This document shows positions 9,051 to 21,557 of a stretch of DNA of 64,000 bases, one piece after another. The number at the start of each line of letters is the position of its first letter. Within the stretch, counting starts at the first letter, position 1. The notes beneath the pieces are model-generated. The model ran no database searches. It had not been told where the DNA came from and saw nothing but the letters and a program-made list of their open reading frames with translations. Made by a program: the position numbers and the translations under genes. This DNA is from Thermomonas fusca DSM 15424 (GTDB taxonomy: Bacteria; Pseudomonadota; Gammaproteobacteria; Xanthomonadales; Xanthomonadaceae): assembly GCF_000423885.1 (NCBI RefSeq), contig NZ_AUIV01000012.1, positions 7,501 through 71,500 of the forward strand. The letters are read 5' to 3'.

Positions 9051-10307
9051 ATGCCTGCCGGCACCCTGCTGTACGCCCAGAGCGGCGGCGTCACCGCCGT
9101 CATCAACGCCACCGCCTCCGCCGTGCTGCAGGCCGCCCGCGCCCGCAAGGTGCCGGTCCTGGCCGCCCGCAACGGCATCCTCGGGGCGCTGCGCGAAGAG
9201 CTGCTGGACACCTCCACGCTGACCGCCGCCGAGGTCAGGGGCCTGGCGCATACCCCGGGCGGCGCGTTCGGCAGCTGCCGGCTCAAGCTCAAGTCGCTGA
9301 CCGACGACCGGGCGAAGTACGAGCGCCTGCTGGAGGTGTTCCGCGCCCATGACGTGCGCTGGTTCCTCTACAACGGCGGCAACGACTCCGCCGATACCGC
9401 GCTGAAGGTCTCGCAGCTGGCGGAGGAGTTCGGCTATCCGCTGACCTGCGTGGGCGTGCCGAAGACGGTGGACAACGACCTGGCCGTGACCGACTGCTGC
9501 CCGGGCTTCGGCTCGGCGGCCAAGTACACCGCGGTGTCGGTGCGCGAATGCGCGCTGGACGTGGCGGCGATGGCGGAAACCTCCACCAAGGTGTTCGTCT
9601 ACGAGGCGATGGGCCGCCACGCCGGCTGGCTGGCAGCGGCGGCGGGACTGGCCGGCGAAGGCAGGGACGAGGCGCCGCACCTGATCCTGTTTCCCGAGCG
9701 GCCGTTCGACGAGGTGGATTTCCTGTCCCGCGTGGACGCCGTGGTCAAGCGCGTCGGCTACTGCGTAGTGGTCGCCAGCGAGGGCATCCGCACCGCCGAC
9801 GGCAGCTTCGTTGCCGATGCCGGCGGCGGCAGGGACAGCTTCGGCCACACCCAGCTGGGCGGGGTGGCCTCGCATCTGGCCGGGCGGGTCAAGGATGCGC
9901 TGGGCTACAAGGTGCACTGGGCGCTTCCCGACTATCTGCAACGCTCGGCCCGTCACCTGGCCAGCGCCACCGACCTGGAGCAGGCGCTGGCGGTGGGTCG
10001 GGCCGCGGTTGATTGCGCGCTGTCCGGCCAGAACGCGGTGATGCCGGTGATCGTCCGCGACAGCGACGCACCGTATCGCTGGCATATCGACATCGCCCCG
10101 CTGGCGCGCATCGCCAACCACGAGAAAACCATGCCGAAAGGCTTCATCCGCGCGGACGGCCAGGGCATCACCGCGGCCGCGCGCCGCTACCTGACCCCGC
10201 TGGTTGCAGGGGAAGCCTACCCGCCGTTTGGCCGGGATGGACTGCCGGATTACGTTGTACCCAAACTGCGGCAGGTGCGTCGCCGGCTTCCGGGCTGGAG
10301 CGACTGA
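9051..10307 (+). CDS. pfp: Pyrophosphate-dependent 6-phosphofructokinase
   Basis: 418 aa phosphofructokinase. PKTVDNDL at 137-144 carries the lysine that marks PPi-dependent enzymes (ATP enzymes have PGTIDND), and the phosphoryl-donor loop reads GGND (109-112). MGRHAGWLA and the C-terminal YRWHIDIAPL fit as well. The enzyme reversibly moves phosphate from PPi to fructose 6-phosphate, so it can run glycolysis or gluconeogenesis. It takes the place of ATP-PFK in xanthomonads. A PPi-driven proton pump (hppA) is encoded 2 kb downstream on the same strand, so both PPi users are close. Confidence 0.93.
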   Translation: MPAGTLLYAQSGGVTAVINATASAVLQAARARKVPVLAARNGILGALREELLDTSTLTAAEVRGLAHTPGGAFGSCRLKLKSLTDDRAKYERLLEVFRAHDVRWFLYNGGNDSADTALKVSQLAEEFGYPLTCVGVPKTVDNDLAVTDCCPGFGSAAKYTAVSVRECALDVAAMAETSTKVFVYEAMGRHAGWLAAAAGLAGEGRDEAPHLILFPERPFDEVDFLSRVDAVVKRVGYCVVVASEGIRTADGSFVADAGGGRDSFGHTQLGGVASHLAGRVKDALGYKVHWALPDYLQRSARHLASATDLEQALAVGRAAVDCALSGQNAVMPVIVRDSDAPYRWHIDIAPLARIANHEKTMPKGFIRADGQGITAAARRYLTPLVAGEAYPPFGRDGLPDYVVPKLRQVRRRLPGWSD

Positions 10308-10373
10308 CCGCCTCCGGTTTAAACTCATCACCGCGCGTATTTCGCGACGCCCATCACATTCAACGGGGACACC

Positions 10374-11177
10374 ATGAAGATTGCTTTCGCCGCCGCTGCC
10401 ATCCTGGCCTTGGCTGTTGCCAGCTCGCCCGCGCAGGCCCAGTTCAGCAAGAAGAAGAACGACCCGCAGGGCTCCGCTGGCGGTGCCAGCGCAAAGAACA
10501 CAGCTGCCAACCTTGAATCCTGCGACGAGCCGATGGGCACGGTTGCCGTGGTCGAGGAACAGGAAGGCGACTGGTACCGCTACCTGACCACCGACCTGCG
10601 CCTGCCGTCCACCGTCCCGGTGATCCGCATGCTGATCCAGCAGTCCAACTGCTTCGTCGTGGTCGAGCGCGGTAGGGCTATGCGCAACATGATGCAGGAG
10701 CGCGCGCTGGAGGACAGCGGCGAGATCCGCGGCGGCAGCAACTTCGGCAAGGGTCAGATGGTTGCCGCCGACTACACCGTCAGCCCCAGCATCAACTTCT
10801 CCCAGAGCAACGCCGGCGGCATCGGTGGTGCGCTGAGTTCGTTCGGCGGCAAGCTGGGCGTGGTCGGGGCGCTGGCCGGCGGGCTGAAGTTCGGCAAGGC
10901 CGAAACCATGCTGACCATGATCGACAACCGCTCGGGCGTGCAGATCGGCGTGGCGATGGGCTCGTCGAAGAAGACCAGCTTCGGCATCGGTGGCGCCGGC
11001 TTCGGTGGCAGTGGCTTTGGTGCGATCGGCGGCTACAGCAATACGCCGGAGGGCAAGACCATCCTTGCCGCGTTCGGCGACGCCTACAACAACCTTGTGC
11101 GCGCCATGCGCGACTACAAACCGCAGCAGGTCAAGGGCGGCCTGGGCAAGGGCGGCACGCTCAAGGTCGGCGACTGA
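10374..11177 (+). CDS. CsgG/HfaB-like secreted protein
   Basis: 267 aa. Sec signal peptide (MKIAFAAAAILALAVASSPAQA) with cleavage near AQA-Q22; no lipobox cysteine is obvious, unlike true CsgG. The core has VIRMLIQQSNCFVVVERGRAM and MVAADYTVSPSI, typical of the CsgG/HfaB/DUF799 periplasmic fold, followed by a glycine-rich section (about 135-225) and GKTILAAFGDAYNNLVRAMRDY. CsgG forms the outer-membrane curli exporter; no csg genes are nearby, so the actual role is unknown. A strong terminator follows, so it is probably monocistronic. GGGGA lies just upstream of the ATG. Confidence 0.75.
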   Translation: MKIAFAAAAILALAVASSPAQAQFSKKKNDPQGSAGGASAKNTAANLESCDEPMGTVAVVEEQEGDWYRYLTTDLRLPSTVPVIRMLIQQSNCFVVVERGRAMRNMMQERALEDSGEIRGGSNFGKGQMVAADYTVSPSINFSQSNAGGIGGALSSFGGKLGVVGALAGGLKFGKAETMLTMIDNRSGVQIGVAMGSSKKTSFGIGGAGFGGSGFGAIGGYSNTPEGKTILAAFGDAYNNLVRAMRDYKPQQVKGGLGKGGTLKVGD

Positions 11178-11207
11178 CCACGCTCCTTCGCAACACGGTT
11201 TACCGCG

Positions 11208-11239
11208 AACGCCCGGCCTGACCGGGCGTTTGCTTTTTG
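11208..11239 (+). terminator. Rho-independent terminator of the CsgG-like gene
   Basis: Nine-base-pair stem AACGCCCGG / CCGGGCGTT with a 5-nt loop, followed by TGCTTTTTG. It lies 30 nt after the stop of the CsgG-like gene. Confidence 0.85.
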
Positions 11240-11258
11240 CACATGCCCGCTACGTGCG

Positions 11259-11495
11259 ATGCTTGCGCGCATGCCGATCCTGCAGGTCAAAGCCAAGCCC
11301 AACAGCCGCGTTTCCGCGCTCACCCAGCAGGACGACGGCACATGGCTGGCGCAGCTGAAATCGCCGCCGGTCGATGGCAAGGCGAATGCGGAATTGATCG
11401 AATTGGTGGCGCGCACTTTCGGCTGCGCGAAGTCGACCATCGCCATCAAGACCGGCGCCGGCAGCAAGCTCAAGCGGGTGGTGGTGCCGGACTGA
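11259..11495 (+). CDS. DUF167 (YggU) family protein
   Basis: 78 aa. Small DUF167 domain: VKAKPNSRVSAL, then VDGKANAELIELVARTF and KTGAGSKLKRVVV. The family is widespread, has a mixed alpha/beta fold, and its function is unknown. Two starts are possible (11259, or 11271 giving MPILQVK); neither has a clear Shine-Dalgarno and the second fits family starts better. It begins just after the terminator of the preceding gene and converges with the next gene. Confidence 0.8.
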   Translation: MLARMPILQVKAKPNSRVSALTQQDDGTWLAQLKSPPVDGKANAELIELVARTFGCAKSTIAIKTGAGSKLKRVVVPD

Positions 11496-11502
11496 GTGGC
11501 GC

Positions 11503-12006
11503 TCAGCGGCAGCCTTTGCCTTCCATCGCCATGGCTACCGCATACTGCGGGATTGCCGCCAGCTGGCCTGCCGCCGCGGCGTTCAGTCCGTCCTTGAGGT
11601 AGACGCGGGCCTTGCCTTGCGCATCCATTTTCGGCGCAGCGTTGCCTGCCGGCTTGCGCCATACCCGCACCACGGCCTGTTGCGAGGGGCAGGCCGCGCT
11701 GGGTACGCGGATCAAGTCATTCAATACCCACCCTGCCGCATCCGATTTCGGCGCCTGCTGCCGCAGCGCCGCGCGTGGCTGGCAGCGCGCGCCGGTGCGC
11801 ACCATGGCCAGCGCGTAGGGCGCAACGGCATCTCCGGTGAAGCGGCCTTCCAGCCGCGTGCAGGCTTCGGGAATGGTGCGCAGGGTATGCGCCACGCCCA
11901 CGGCCTGTGGCGCGGCGGGGGCGCGCTGGATTTCCGGGGCACGATCGCCCGCAATGGCCAAGGACGCGGCGAGCAGGCCGGCGCAGAACGTGTGCAGTCG
12001 CAGCAT
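11503..12006 (-). CDS. Hypothetical secreted protein
   Basis: 167 aa, not recognised. The N-terminus is a short signal peptide (MLRLHTFCAGLLAASLAIAGD) and the rest has no membrane segment. Four cysteines outside the signal peptide (in EACTRL, ARCQPR, SAACPS and GKGCR) suggest disulfides in the periplasm. Length and composition look like a real protein with coding-like third positions. It converges with the DUF167 gene, 7 nt apart, and is divergent from hppA by 225 nt. Confidence 0.6.
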   Translation of the reverse strand: MLRLHTFCAGLLAASLAIAGDRAPEIQRAPAAPQAVGVAHTLRTIPEACTRLEGRFTGDAVAPYALAMVRTGARCQPRAALRQQAPKSDAAGWVLNDLIRVPSAACPSQQAVVRVWRKPAGNAAPKMDAQGKARVYLKDGLNAAAAGQLAAIPQYAVAMAMEGKGCR

Positions 12007-12231
12007 CGGAACAGCCTCGGCAACACGGATCGGATGGCCAGACTGGCACGCGCCGGCTGAATCGCGCCGTCATCCGGGCCTGCGCGGGGCCGAACGCAAT
12101 GGGCCTCCGCCCCGGCCCTCGCACAGCGGCTCACGCCTGCCGGTCGTGTATGCGATAGTCGGACGTCGCCCGCCCACGGGTGGGCACGACAACCTGATGT
12201 CTTCCATTCGAACACTCCGGGGAGGGGTTTC

Positions 12232-14391
<2,160 letters not shown>

Positions 14392-14416
14392 GATTCGAAC
14401 ACCGCAGCAAGACAAG

Positions 14417-14445
14417 AACGGCGACCGCAAGGTCGCCGTTTTTTT
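14417..14445 (+). terminator. Rho-independent terminator of hppA
   Basis: Ten-base-pair stem AACGGCGACC / GGTCGCCGTT with loop GCAA, followed by seven T. It begins 26 nt past the hppA stop. Confidence 0.93.
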
Positions 14446-14498
14446 GCCCGCAGCTGCGGCGTTTGCGCATCGCGCGGAATACCCGCTGCGGAAACGAC

Positions 14499-14522
14499 AA
14501 AGGCCGCCCGGAGGCGGCCTTT
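14499..14522 (-). terminator. Likely terminator of sucD
   Basis: Stem AAAGGCCGCC / GGCGGCCTTT with a 4-nt loop, lying 25 nt past the sucD stop on the minus strand. The T-run on that strand is weak (TTTGTCGTTT). Its position between converging hppA and sucD suggests use on the minus strand. Confidence 0.6.
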
Positions 14523-14546
14523 GCATGGTGCGGATGATGCGCGGGC

Positions 14547-15422
14547 TTACTTGGCCAGGCGCGCCGCGATGGCCGCGCCCAGGTCGCCCGGCGACTTCAC
14601 GGTGGTCACGCCCGCGGCTTCCATCGCCGCGAACTTGCCCTCGGCCGTGCCGGAGCCACCGGAGGCGATCGCACCCGCGTGGCCCATGCGCTTGCCCTTC
14701 GGCGCCGAGGCACCGGCGATGAAACCGACCACCGGCTTCTTGACGTGGTTCTTGATGTACTCGGCGCCGGCTTCCTCCGCCGCACCGCCGATCTCGCCGA
14801 CCATGATGATGCCTTCGGTCTGCGGATCCTCGTTGAACAGCTTCAGGCAGTCGACGAAGTTCAAGCCGTTGATCGGGTCGCCGCCGATGCCGATGACGGT
14901 GGACTGGCCGAGGCCGGCAGCGGTGGTCTGCTTCACGGCTTCGTAGGTCAGCGTGCCCGAGCGGCTGACGATGCCGATCTTGCCTGGCATGTGGATGTGG
15001 CCCGGCATGATGCCGATCTTGCACTCGCCCGGGGTGATGATGCCGGGGCAGTTGGGGCCGACCAGCACCACGTCCGGATGCGCCTTGAGCACGTTCTTGA
15101 CGCGCAGCATGTCCAGCACCGGGATGCCTTCGGTGATGCAGACGATGACCTTGATGCCGGCAGCCGCGGCTTCCAGGATCGCGTCGGCCGCGAACGGCGG
15201 TGGCACGTAGATCACCGAGGCATTGGCGCCGGTGGCGGCCACCGCTTCGGCCACGGTGTTGAACACCGGCAGCTCGATGTGGGTGGTGCCGCCCTTGCCG
15301 GGCGTGACGCCGCCGACGACCTGGGTGCCGTATTCCACCATCTGGGTGGCGTGGAAGGTGCCCTGCTGGCCGGTGAAGCCCTGCACGATCACCTTGGTGT
15401 TCTTGTTGATCAAGACGGACAT
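14547..15422 (-). CDS. sucD: Succinyl-CoA ligase, alpha subunit
   Basis: 291 aa from ATG 15422 ([21 protein letters not shown]). CoA-binding Rossmann domain, [16 protein letters not shown], and the phosphorylated histidine in KRMGHAGAI. With SucC it makes succinyl-CoA and succinate interconvertible with NTP formation in the TCA cycle. An in-frame extension to 15521 has no family counterpart. sucC lies upstream on the same strand, but the 162-nt gap between them holds a perfect palindrome rather than the usual few bases. Confidence 0.97.
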   Translation of the reverse strand: MSVLINKNTKVIVQGFTGQQGTFHATQMVEYGTQVVGGVTPGKGGTTHIELPVFNTVAEAVAATGANASVIYVPPPFAADAILEAAAAGIKVIVCITEGIPVLDMLRVKNVLKAHPDVVLVGPNCPGIITPGECKIGIMPGHIHMPGKIGIVSRSGTLTYEAVKQTTAAGLGQSTVIGIGGDPINGLNFVDCLKLFNEDPQTEGIIMVGEIGGAAEEAGAEYIKNHVKKPVVGFIAGASAPKGKRMGHAGAIASGGSGTAEGKFAAMEAAGVTTVKSPGDLGAAIAARLAK

Positions 15423-15543
15423 TTCTGGAAGTTCCTTCGCTGTTCGGATATCGGCTGCTTCGGACGCATCGGACAAGGGTGGATCTCCTTGTCCGCCACT
15501 ACGTGCCTCCACAACCCCCACCGCGCCGCTTCGCGTCGCGGTC

Positions 15544-15564
15544 GCCCCCTTGACTCAAGGGGGC
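15544..15564. repeat. 21-bp perfect palindrome in the sucC-sucD gap
   Basis: Arms GCCCCCTTGA and TCAAGGGGGC around a single central C. A 6-A run follows on the plus strand, so on the transcribed minus strand the T-run comes before the hairpin and cannot act as a normal terminator. A second GC-rich imperfect palindrome (about 15519-15543, GCGCCGCTTCGCG...) is adjacent. It resembles dispersed xanthomonad intergenic repeats. Confidence 0.65.
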
Positions 15565-15584
15565 TGAAAAAACCGCTCCGCCGA

Positions 15585-16754
15585 TCAGGCCGCCTTGGCA
15601 ACGGCGGCGACGGCCTTGCGGGCGCCGTCGTTGATGTCGTCGGCCGGGGTGATGGCCAGGCCGGATTCGGCCAGCAGCTTCTTGCCCGCCTCGACGTTGG
15701 TGCCTTCCAGACGGACGACCACCGGCACCTTGACGTCCACTTCCTTGACCGCCGCGATGATGCCCTCGGCGATCATGTCGCAGCGGACGATGCCGCCGAA
15801 GATGTTGACGAAGATCGCCTTCACCTTGTCGCTGGACAGGATCAGCTTGAACGCCTCGGTCACGCGCTCCTTGGTGGCGCCGCCGCCGACGTCGAGGAAG
15901 TTGGCCGGCGAGCCGCCATTCAGCGCGATCACGTCCATGGTGGCCATCGCCAGGCCAGCGCCGTTGACCATGCAGCCGATGTTGCCGTCCATGGTCACGT
16001 AGTTCAGGTCATGCTCGCTGGCCTTCACCTCGGTCTCGTCTTCCTGCGTGGTGTCACGCATGGCGGCGAGGTCCTTGTGGCGGAAGGTGGCGTTGTCGTC
16101 GGAGTTGACCTTGCCGTCCAGCGCGTACAGGTTCTGGTCGTCCAGGATCGCCAGCGGGTTCAGCTCGACCAGCGACAGGTCCTTGTCGTTGAACAGCTTG
16201 AACAGCGCGCCCATGATGCCGGCCAGCTGGTTGGACTGCTTGGCGGTCAGGCCCATCTTGAAGCCGATCTCGCGGCCTTGGTACGGCTGCACGCCTTCGA
16301 CGTAGTCGACGACCAGGGTGTGGATCTTCTCGGGGGTGTTGGCGGCGACTTCTTCGATGTCGACGCCGCCCTCGCTGGAGACGATGTAGGTGATCGACTT
16401 CTGGTCGCGGTCGACCAGCAGCGACAGGTACAGTTCCTTGACGATCTCGCCAGCGGTGGTGACCAGCACCTGGTGGACCGGCAGGGCGACGCCCGCGGAC
16501 TGGTAGGTGGCCATCTTGGTGCCGAGCATCTTGCCGGCAGCGGCCTGCACGTCGTCGGTGGTCTTGCAGAACTTCACGCCACCGGCCTTGCCGCGGCCGC
16601 CCGCATGAATCTGGGCCTTGACCATCCAGGGGCCGTTGCCCAAGGACTTGGCCGCCTCGACCGCTTCGTCGGCGCTGGACGCAACGCGCCCCGCCGGAAC
16701 CGCAATGCCGTAATCGGCAAACAACTGCTTCGCCTGGTACTCGTGGAAATTCAT
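15585..16754 (-). CDS. sucC: Succinyl-CoA ligase, beta subunit
   Basis: 389 aa. N-terminal ATP-grasp domain ([31 protein letters not shown]), then the ligase domain with [18 protein letters not shown] and [12 protein letters not shown]. It binds the nucleotide and succinate, pairing with SucD. First gene of the sucCD unit, divergent from pilS (143 nt). GGGG lies 9 nt upstream of the ATG (CACCCGGGGAGAAAT read in reverse is on the opposite strand, so the site is moderate). Confidence 0.97.
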   Translation of the reverse strand: MNFHEYQAKQLFADYGIAVPAGRVASSADEAVEAAKSLGNGPWMVKAQIHAGGRGKAGGVKFCKTTDDVQAAAGKMLGTKMATYQSAGVALPVHQVLVTTAGEIVKELYLSLLVDRDQKSITYIVSSEGGVDIEEVAANTPEKIHTLVVDYVEGVQPYQGREIGFKMGLTAKQSNQLAGIMGALFKLFNDKDLSLVELNPLAILDDQNLYALDGKVNSDDNATFRHKDLAAMRDTTQEDETEVKASEHDLNYVTMDGNIGCMVNGAGLAMATMDVIALNGGSPANFLDVGGGATKERVTEAFKLILSSDKVKAIFVNIFGGIVRCDMIAEGIIAAVKEVDVKVPVVVRLEGTNVEAGKKLLAESGLAITPADDINDGARKAVAAVAKAA

Positions 16755-16897
16755 GGATCACCCGGGGAGAAATTTGCCGATAAAGGCTGGGACGCTCCGC
16801 GTGGCCGGCAACTCCGGTCTGGCGCGGGCGGACCCCCATTTTAGCGTGTTGCGACGCATCATGCTTCGATCCCGGTCGCATCCCGCATACTCGGGGC

Positions 16898-18511
16898 ATG
16901 GCCCCGCCCGACGCCGCGACCGCCGACGCCCGCTCGGTCCACCACGCCGAGATCCGGCGGGAACTCTATTTCTTCACCCTGTACCGGGTGTTCGAGGCCG
17001 CGCTGCTGTGCCTGACGGTCTTCGGCCCGGTCGGCGAGCTGCTGGCCCAGCCGCGCCATCCGCAGCTGGCCGCCGCGTTGGCGTTGGCCTACCTGCTGGG
17101 GGCGCTGGTGCTGTTCGCCACCGGCCGCCGTGGGGCAGTGGCGGGCCAGGTGGCCACCGGCGTGGCCGGCGACATCCTGGTCACCGCGCTGGCCATGCAC
17201 GCGCTGCCGTCGCTGGCCTCCAGCATCGCCATGATGCTGCTGTTCAACGTCGGCGCCGCGGCCCTGCTGCTGCCGCTGCGCCGCGGCTTGGCGGTGGCCG
17301 GTGCCGCCAGCCTGGCGCTGCTGCTGCAGTACGCCTGGACCGTCGCGGCGGGCGAGGACGAAGGCCGCCCGGCGGTGGAGGTGGTGATGTACGCCACCAG
17401 CTACCTGGCCCTGGCCACCCTTACCAGCCTGCTCGGGCGCCAGCTGCGCGCCAGCCAGGCGCTGGCCGAGCAGCGCGGCAGCCAGGTCGCCAACCTGGCC
17501 GAAGTCAACGAGCTGATCATCCGCCGCATGCGCACCGGCGTGCTGCTGGTGGACGGCGACGACGAGATTCGGCTCGCCAACGAGGCCGCCATGCTGCAGT
17601 TGGGCGACGCCGGCCAGGGCCGACGCCTGCTGGCCACCGCCGCGCCGGCGCTGGAGGCGCGGCTGCGGCGCTGGGAGCGCGACGGCCACAACGACCCCAC
17701 CCCGATGCAGCTGGCCGCGGATCTGCCCGAAGTGCTGCCGCGCTTCGCCCGCCTGCTGGCCGAGGGCGACCAGGTGCTGGTGTTCCTGGACGATGCCGAG
17801 CTGGCATCGCGGCGCGCGGAAAGCCTGACCCTGGCCACCCTGGGCCGTTTTTCCGCCAGCCTGGCGCACGAGATCCGCAACCCGCTGGCGGCGATCAGCT
17901 ATGCCACCCAGCTGCTGGAGGAATCGCGCGACATCCCCGAGGCCGACCGCCGCCTGCTGGAAATCATTTACCAGCAGACCCGGCGCATGAACGGCATCGT
18001 CGAGAACGTGCTGGGACTGGCGCGGCGCGAACGCGCCCAGCCGGAACACGTGGACCTGGGCGAATTCGCGCGCCATTTCGTCGACGACTACCGCAACAGC
18101 CACCCGCTCGACCGCGACACCCTGGACGCCCGCACCGACGGCCGCCCGCTGCCCTGCCTGGTCGATCGCCGGCAACTGCAGCAGATCGTCACCGTGCTGG
18201 TGCACAACGCCCTGGTCTACGGCCGCATGCCCGGCGAACCCGCGCGCGTGTCGCTGCACGTGCACCGCGACGCCAGGGGCGCGCCGCTGCTGGATGTGAT
18301 CGACCGTGGCCCCGGCATCCCCGAAGCCGTCGCCGGCCAGTTGTTCCACCCGTTCTTCACCACCTCCAGCCTCGGCACCGGACTGGGCCTCTACATCGCC
18401 CGCGAAATGTGCCTGGCCAACCAGGCCGACCTCAGCCACGTCGCCCTCCCCGCCGGCGGCGCCTGCTTCCGCATCCGCCTGGCCGGCGCGCGCGCGATCG
18501 ATACCGCCTGA
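16898..18511 (+). CDS. pilS: Sensor histidine kinase PilS
   Basis: 537 aa. Six membrane helices fill about 20-190, then a PAS-like linker with VLLVDGDDEIRLANEAA (about 212-230). The dimerisation box is FSASLAHEIRNPLAAI (phospho-His at about 326), followed by the HATPase domain with NALVYGR (N box), DRGPGIPE (G1) and GTGLGLYIAREM (G2). PilS phosphorylates PilR and controls pilin transcription in pseudomonads. The gene here faces pilR tail to tail, 30 nt apart, so the pair cannot share a promoter. Confidence 0.92.
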   Translation: MAPPDAATADARSVHHAEIRRELYFFTLYRVFEAALLCLTVFGPVGELLAQPRHPQLAAALALAYLLGALVLFATGRRGAVAGQVATGVAGDILVTALAMHALPSLASSIAMMLLFNVGAAALLLPLRRGLAVAGAASLALLLQYAWTVAAGEDEGRPAVEVVMYATSYLALATLTSLLGRQLRASQALAEQRGSQVANLAEVNELIIRRMRTGVLLVDGDDEIRLANEAAMLQLGDAGQGRRLLATAAPALEARLRRWERDGHNDPTPMQLAADLPEVLPRFARLLAEGDQVLVFLDDAELASRRAESLTLATLGRFSASLAHEIRNPLAAISYATQLLEESRDIPEADRRLLEIIYQQTRRMNGIVENVLGLARRERAQPEHVDLGEFARHFVDDYRNSHPLDRDTLDARTDGRPLPCLVDRRQLQQIVTVLVHNALVYGRMPGEPARVSLHVHRDARGAPLLDVIDRGPGIPEAVAGQLFHPFFTTSSLGTGLGLYIAREMCLANQADLSHVALPAGGACFRIRLAGARAIDTA

Positions 18512-18541
18512 CCGCGACACGCACGACGCCGCACCGCTGGT

Positions 18542-19987
<1,446 letters not shown>

Positions 19988-20458
19988 AAGTGAAAGCACG
20001 ATAACCGGTTGCTGCGCCGGGTCCAAGTACGACAAAGCGTGGCGATACCGGGCAATCCAAGTCTCCGCCCCCGCCTCGACGGCGCACGCCCACCCACCCG
20101 GCCGCGCGAACCCGGATTCACACCAGCCCATTACCACTTGGCAATCTGCCCGCTCGCCTATCCGGAAACGGAGCCAGCACGCCGGCAGGCACCACGATCC
20201 ACCTCTGAAATTCCGGATTGGACGACACCAGATTCCATATTGGACGACCATGAAGTCCACATTGGACGGGCATGTAATCCCGCCTCTGCCCACCCACCGC
20301 ACGATTTTTCACTCTCATGCCCGAAGCCCGCCGGACGACGAACACTGCACCCGGGAACCCTGCCTCGGACATGACCAGCGCGGATCAAGCCCCCCCCCCA
20401 GCAAGCCCGAGGCGCACCATCAATTGACTTCAACATCAATTTTCCCGAAACTCTGCAC
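19988..20458. other. 471-nt intergenic region between pilR and the XRE gene
   Basis: No gene seen. It holds three copies of a TTGGACG-containing unit with an exact 22-nt period (listed separately) and a run of nine C (20391-20399). No clear sigma-70 promoter for pilR was found. Being upstream of both diverging genes, it may regulate either. Confidence 0.6.
20211..20272. repeat. Three direct repeats, 22-nt period, upstream of pilR
   Basis: Core TTGGACG at 20218, 20240 and 20262, each preceded by a TTCCxxA- or GTCCACA-like half. Units are about 18 bp (TTCCATATTGGACGACCA in the middle copy). A spacing of 22 nt is two helical turns, so all three cores face the same side, as in regulator-binding arrays. 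The protein that binds is unknown. Confidence 0.7.
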
Positions 20459-20989
20459 ATGGACACCCGGCAACCGGTATTGCCCACCCTGCTGGCCGAG
20501 CTTTCGGATCGCGCCCGCGCGCGCGACCTGAACGACGCCCAGTGGGCACAGCGCGCCGGTATCCGTCAGGAAACGCTGTCCCGCCTGCGCCGGCGCAGCG
20601 ACTGCGACCTCTCCACCCTTCAAGCCCTGGCGCACGCCGTGGGCGCCCAGGTCGCCACCACGGACGGCTTGCGCACTACGCCTGATGGTCTCTTCCCGGC
20701 CACGCTGAACCGGGACGACGAGGCGCGCCTGCTGGCACTGGACACCCACCAACCCGACCCGCGCAGCTGGACCAATGCAGGCCCGCGTTTCTTCATGGCC
20801 GGGCTGGCGGTGATGCTGGCCGGCGAAACCGGCCGGGACCGGCGCCAGTGGCTGGATCTGGCCGAACAGCTGCATCCTGGCGCCAGCAGTCCCGCCGTAT
20901 TCGCCCTGTGGCTGCAACGCAGCCCGCTGCGCCCCTCGCGCTTCCTGCCCCTGCTGGCCATGGCGAAGCAGGCGCGCCATGCAGCCTGA
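20459..20989 (+). CDS. XRE-family HTH protein, partner of a nucleotidyltransferase
   Basis: 176 aa. An N-terminal helix-turn-helix at about 20-65 (WAQRAGIRQETLSRLRRR, then DLSTLQALAHAVG) is of the XRE type. The C-terminal half is not recognised; it contains AGPRFFMAGLAVMLAGETG and ends in basic residues. Its stop overlaps the start of the nucleotidyltransferase gene by 11 nt, so the two are translated together. Such pairs are typically toxin-antitoxin-like: the HTH protein would be the repressor. Function not known. Confidence 0.72.
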   Translation: MDTRQPVLPTLLAELSDRARARDLNDAQWAQRAGIRQETLSRLRRRSDCDLSTLQALAHAVGAQVATTDGLRTTPDGLFPATLNRDDEARLLALDTHQPDPRSWTNAGPRFFMAGLAVMLAGETGRDRRQWLDLAEQLHPGASSPAVFALWLQRSPLRPSRFLPLLAMAKQARHAA

Positions 20990-21557
20990 ACTCCACGCCC
21001 GGCCGCAATACCTCGCCGCGCTTGCGGAAATTGCCCGGCGCATCGCCGCATCGCTGGCGAACGTCGCTCCACAGGCCCTGCCCATCCGCATGTACATCGC
21101 CGGCGGCAGCGCCCTGCATCTCTATACCGGCAGCCGCGTCACCCGCGATGTCGATGCCGCCTTCTCGCACCGCATCGCGTTGCCGGATGATCTGGAAGTC
21201 TCCTATCCGGCCGAAGACGGCAACGCCGCCCTGCTCTACTTCGACCGCAACTACAACGACACCCTGGGCCTGCTGCACGAAGACGCCTACGACAACGCCA
21301 TCCCCATCGCGCTGCACGGCGTGGACAGGGCGGTTCTGGACGTGCGGCTGCTCTCTCCGCTGGATCTGGCCGTCAGCAAACTCGGCAGATTCTCCAGCCA
21401 GGATCGCGAAGACATCCGGACGCTGGCCCGAGCCGGCCTGATCAACGCCGACGCCCTCCGGCAGCGCGCCGAAGAAGCGTTGGGCGCCTACATCGGCAAT
21501 CTGGACCGCCTGCGGGGCAGCATCGACATCGCGTGCAAGGACATCGCGGCGTACTGA
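20979..21557 (+). CDS. DUF6036-like nucleotidyltransferase
   Basis: 192 aa. Minimal nucleotidyltransferase motif: GGS at 42-44 and DVD at 57-59 (AGGSALHLYTGSRVTRDVDAAF spaced as in the fold), then a conserved LLSPLDLAVSKLGRFSSQDREDIRTLA, shared with DUF6036 and AbiEii-type proteins. These transfer nucleotides to tRNA or to partner proteins in toxin-antitoxin or abortive-infection modules. Overlap with the XRE gene supports a functional pair. Not far from the pilin genes, at the edge of the accessory region. Confidence 0.72.
   Translation: MQPELHARPQYLAALAEIARRIAASLANVAPQALPIRMYIAGGSALHLYTGSRVTRDVDAAFSHRIALPDDLEVSYPAEDGNAALLYFDRNYNDTLGLLHEDAYDNAIPIALHGVDRAVLDVRLLSPLDLAVSKLGRFSSQDREDIRTLARAGLINADALRQRAEEALGAYIGNLDRLRGSIDIACKDIAAY

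Noticed and set aside
15544..15564. sucC terminator
   Set aside because: The T-run precedes the hairpin on the transcribed strand, so termination is not supported.
20211..20272. CRISPR-like array
   Set aside because: Units are 18 bp with 4-nt gaps and only three copies; no spacers and no cas genes.
19988..20302. N-terminal extension of pilR
   Set aside because: It translates the 22-nt repeats (VVQYGIW-like) and has no PilR counterpart; ATG 19987 fits the family.
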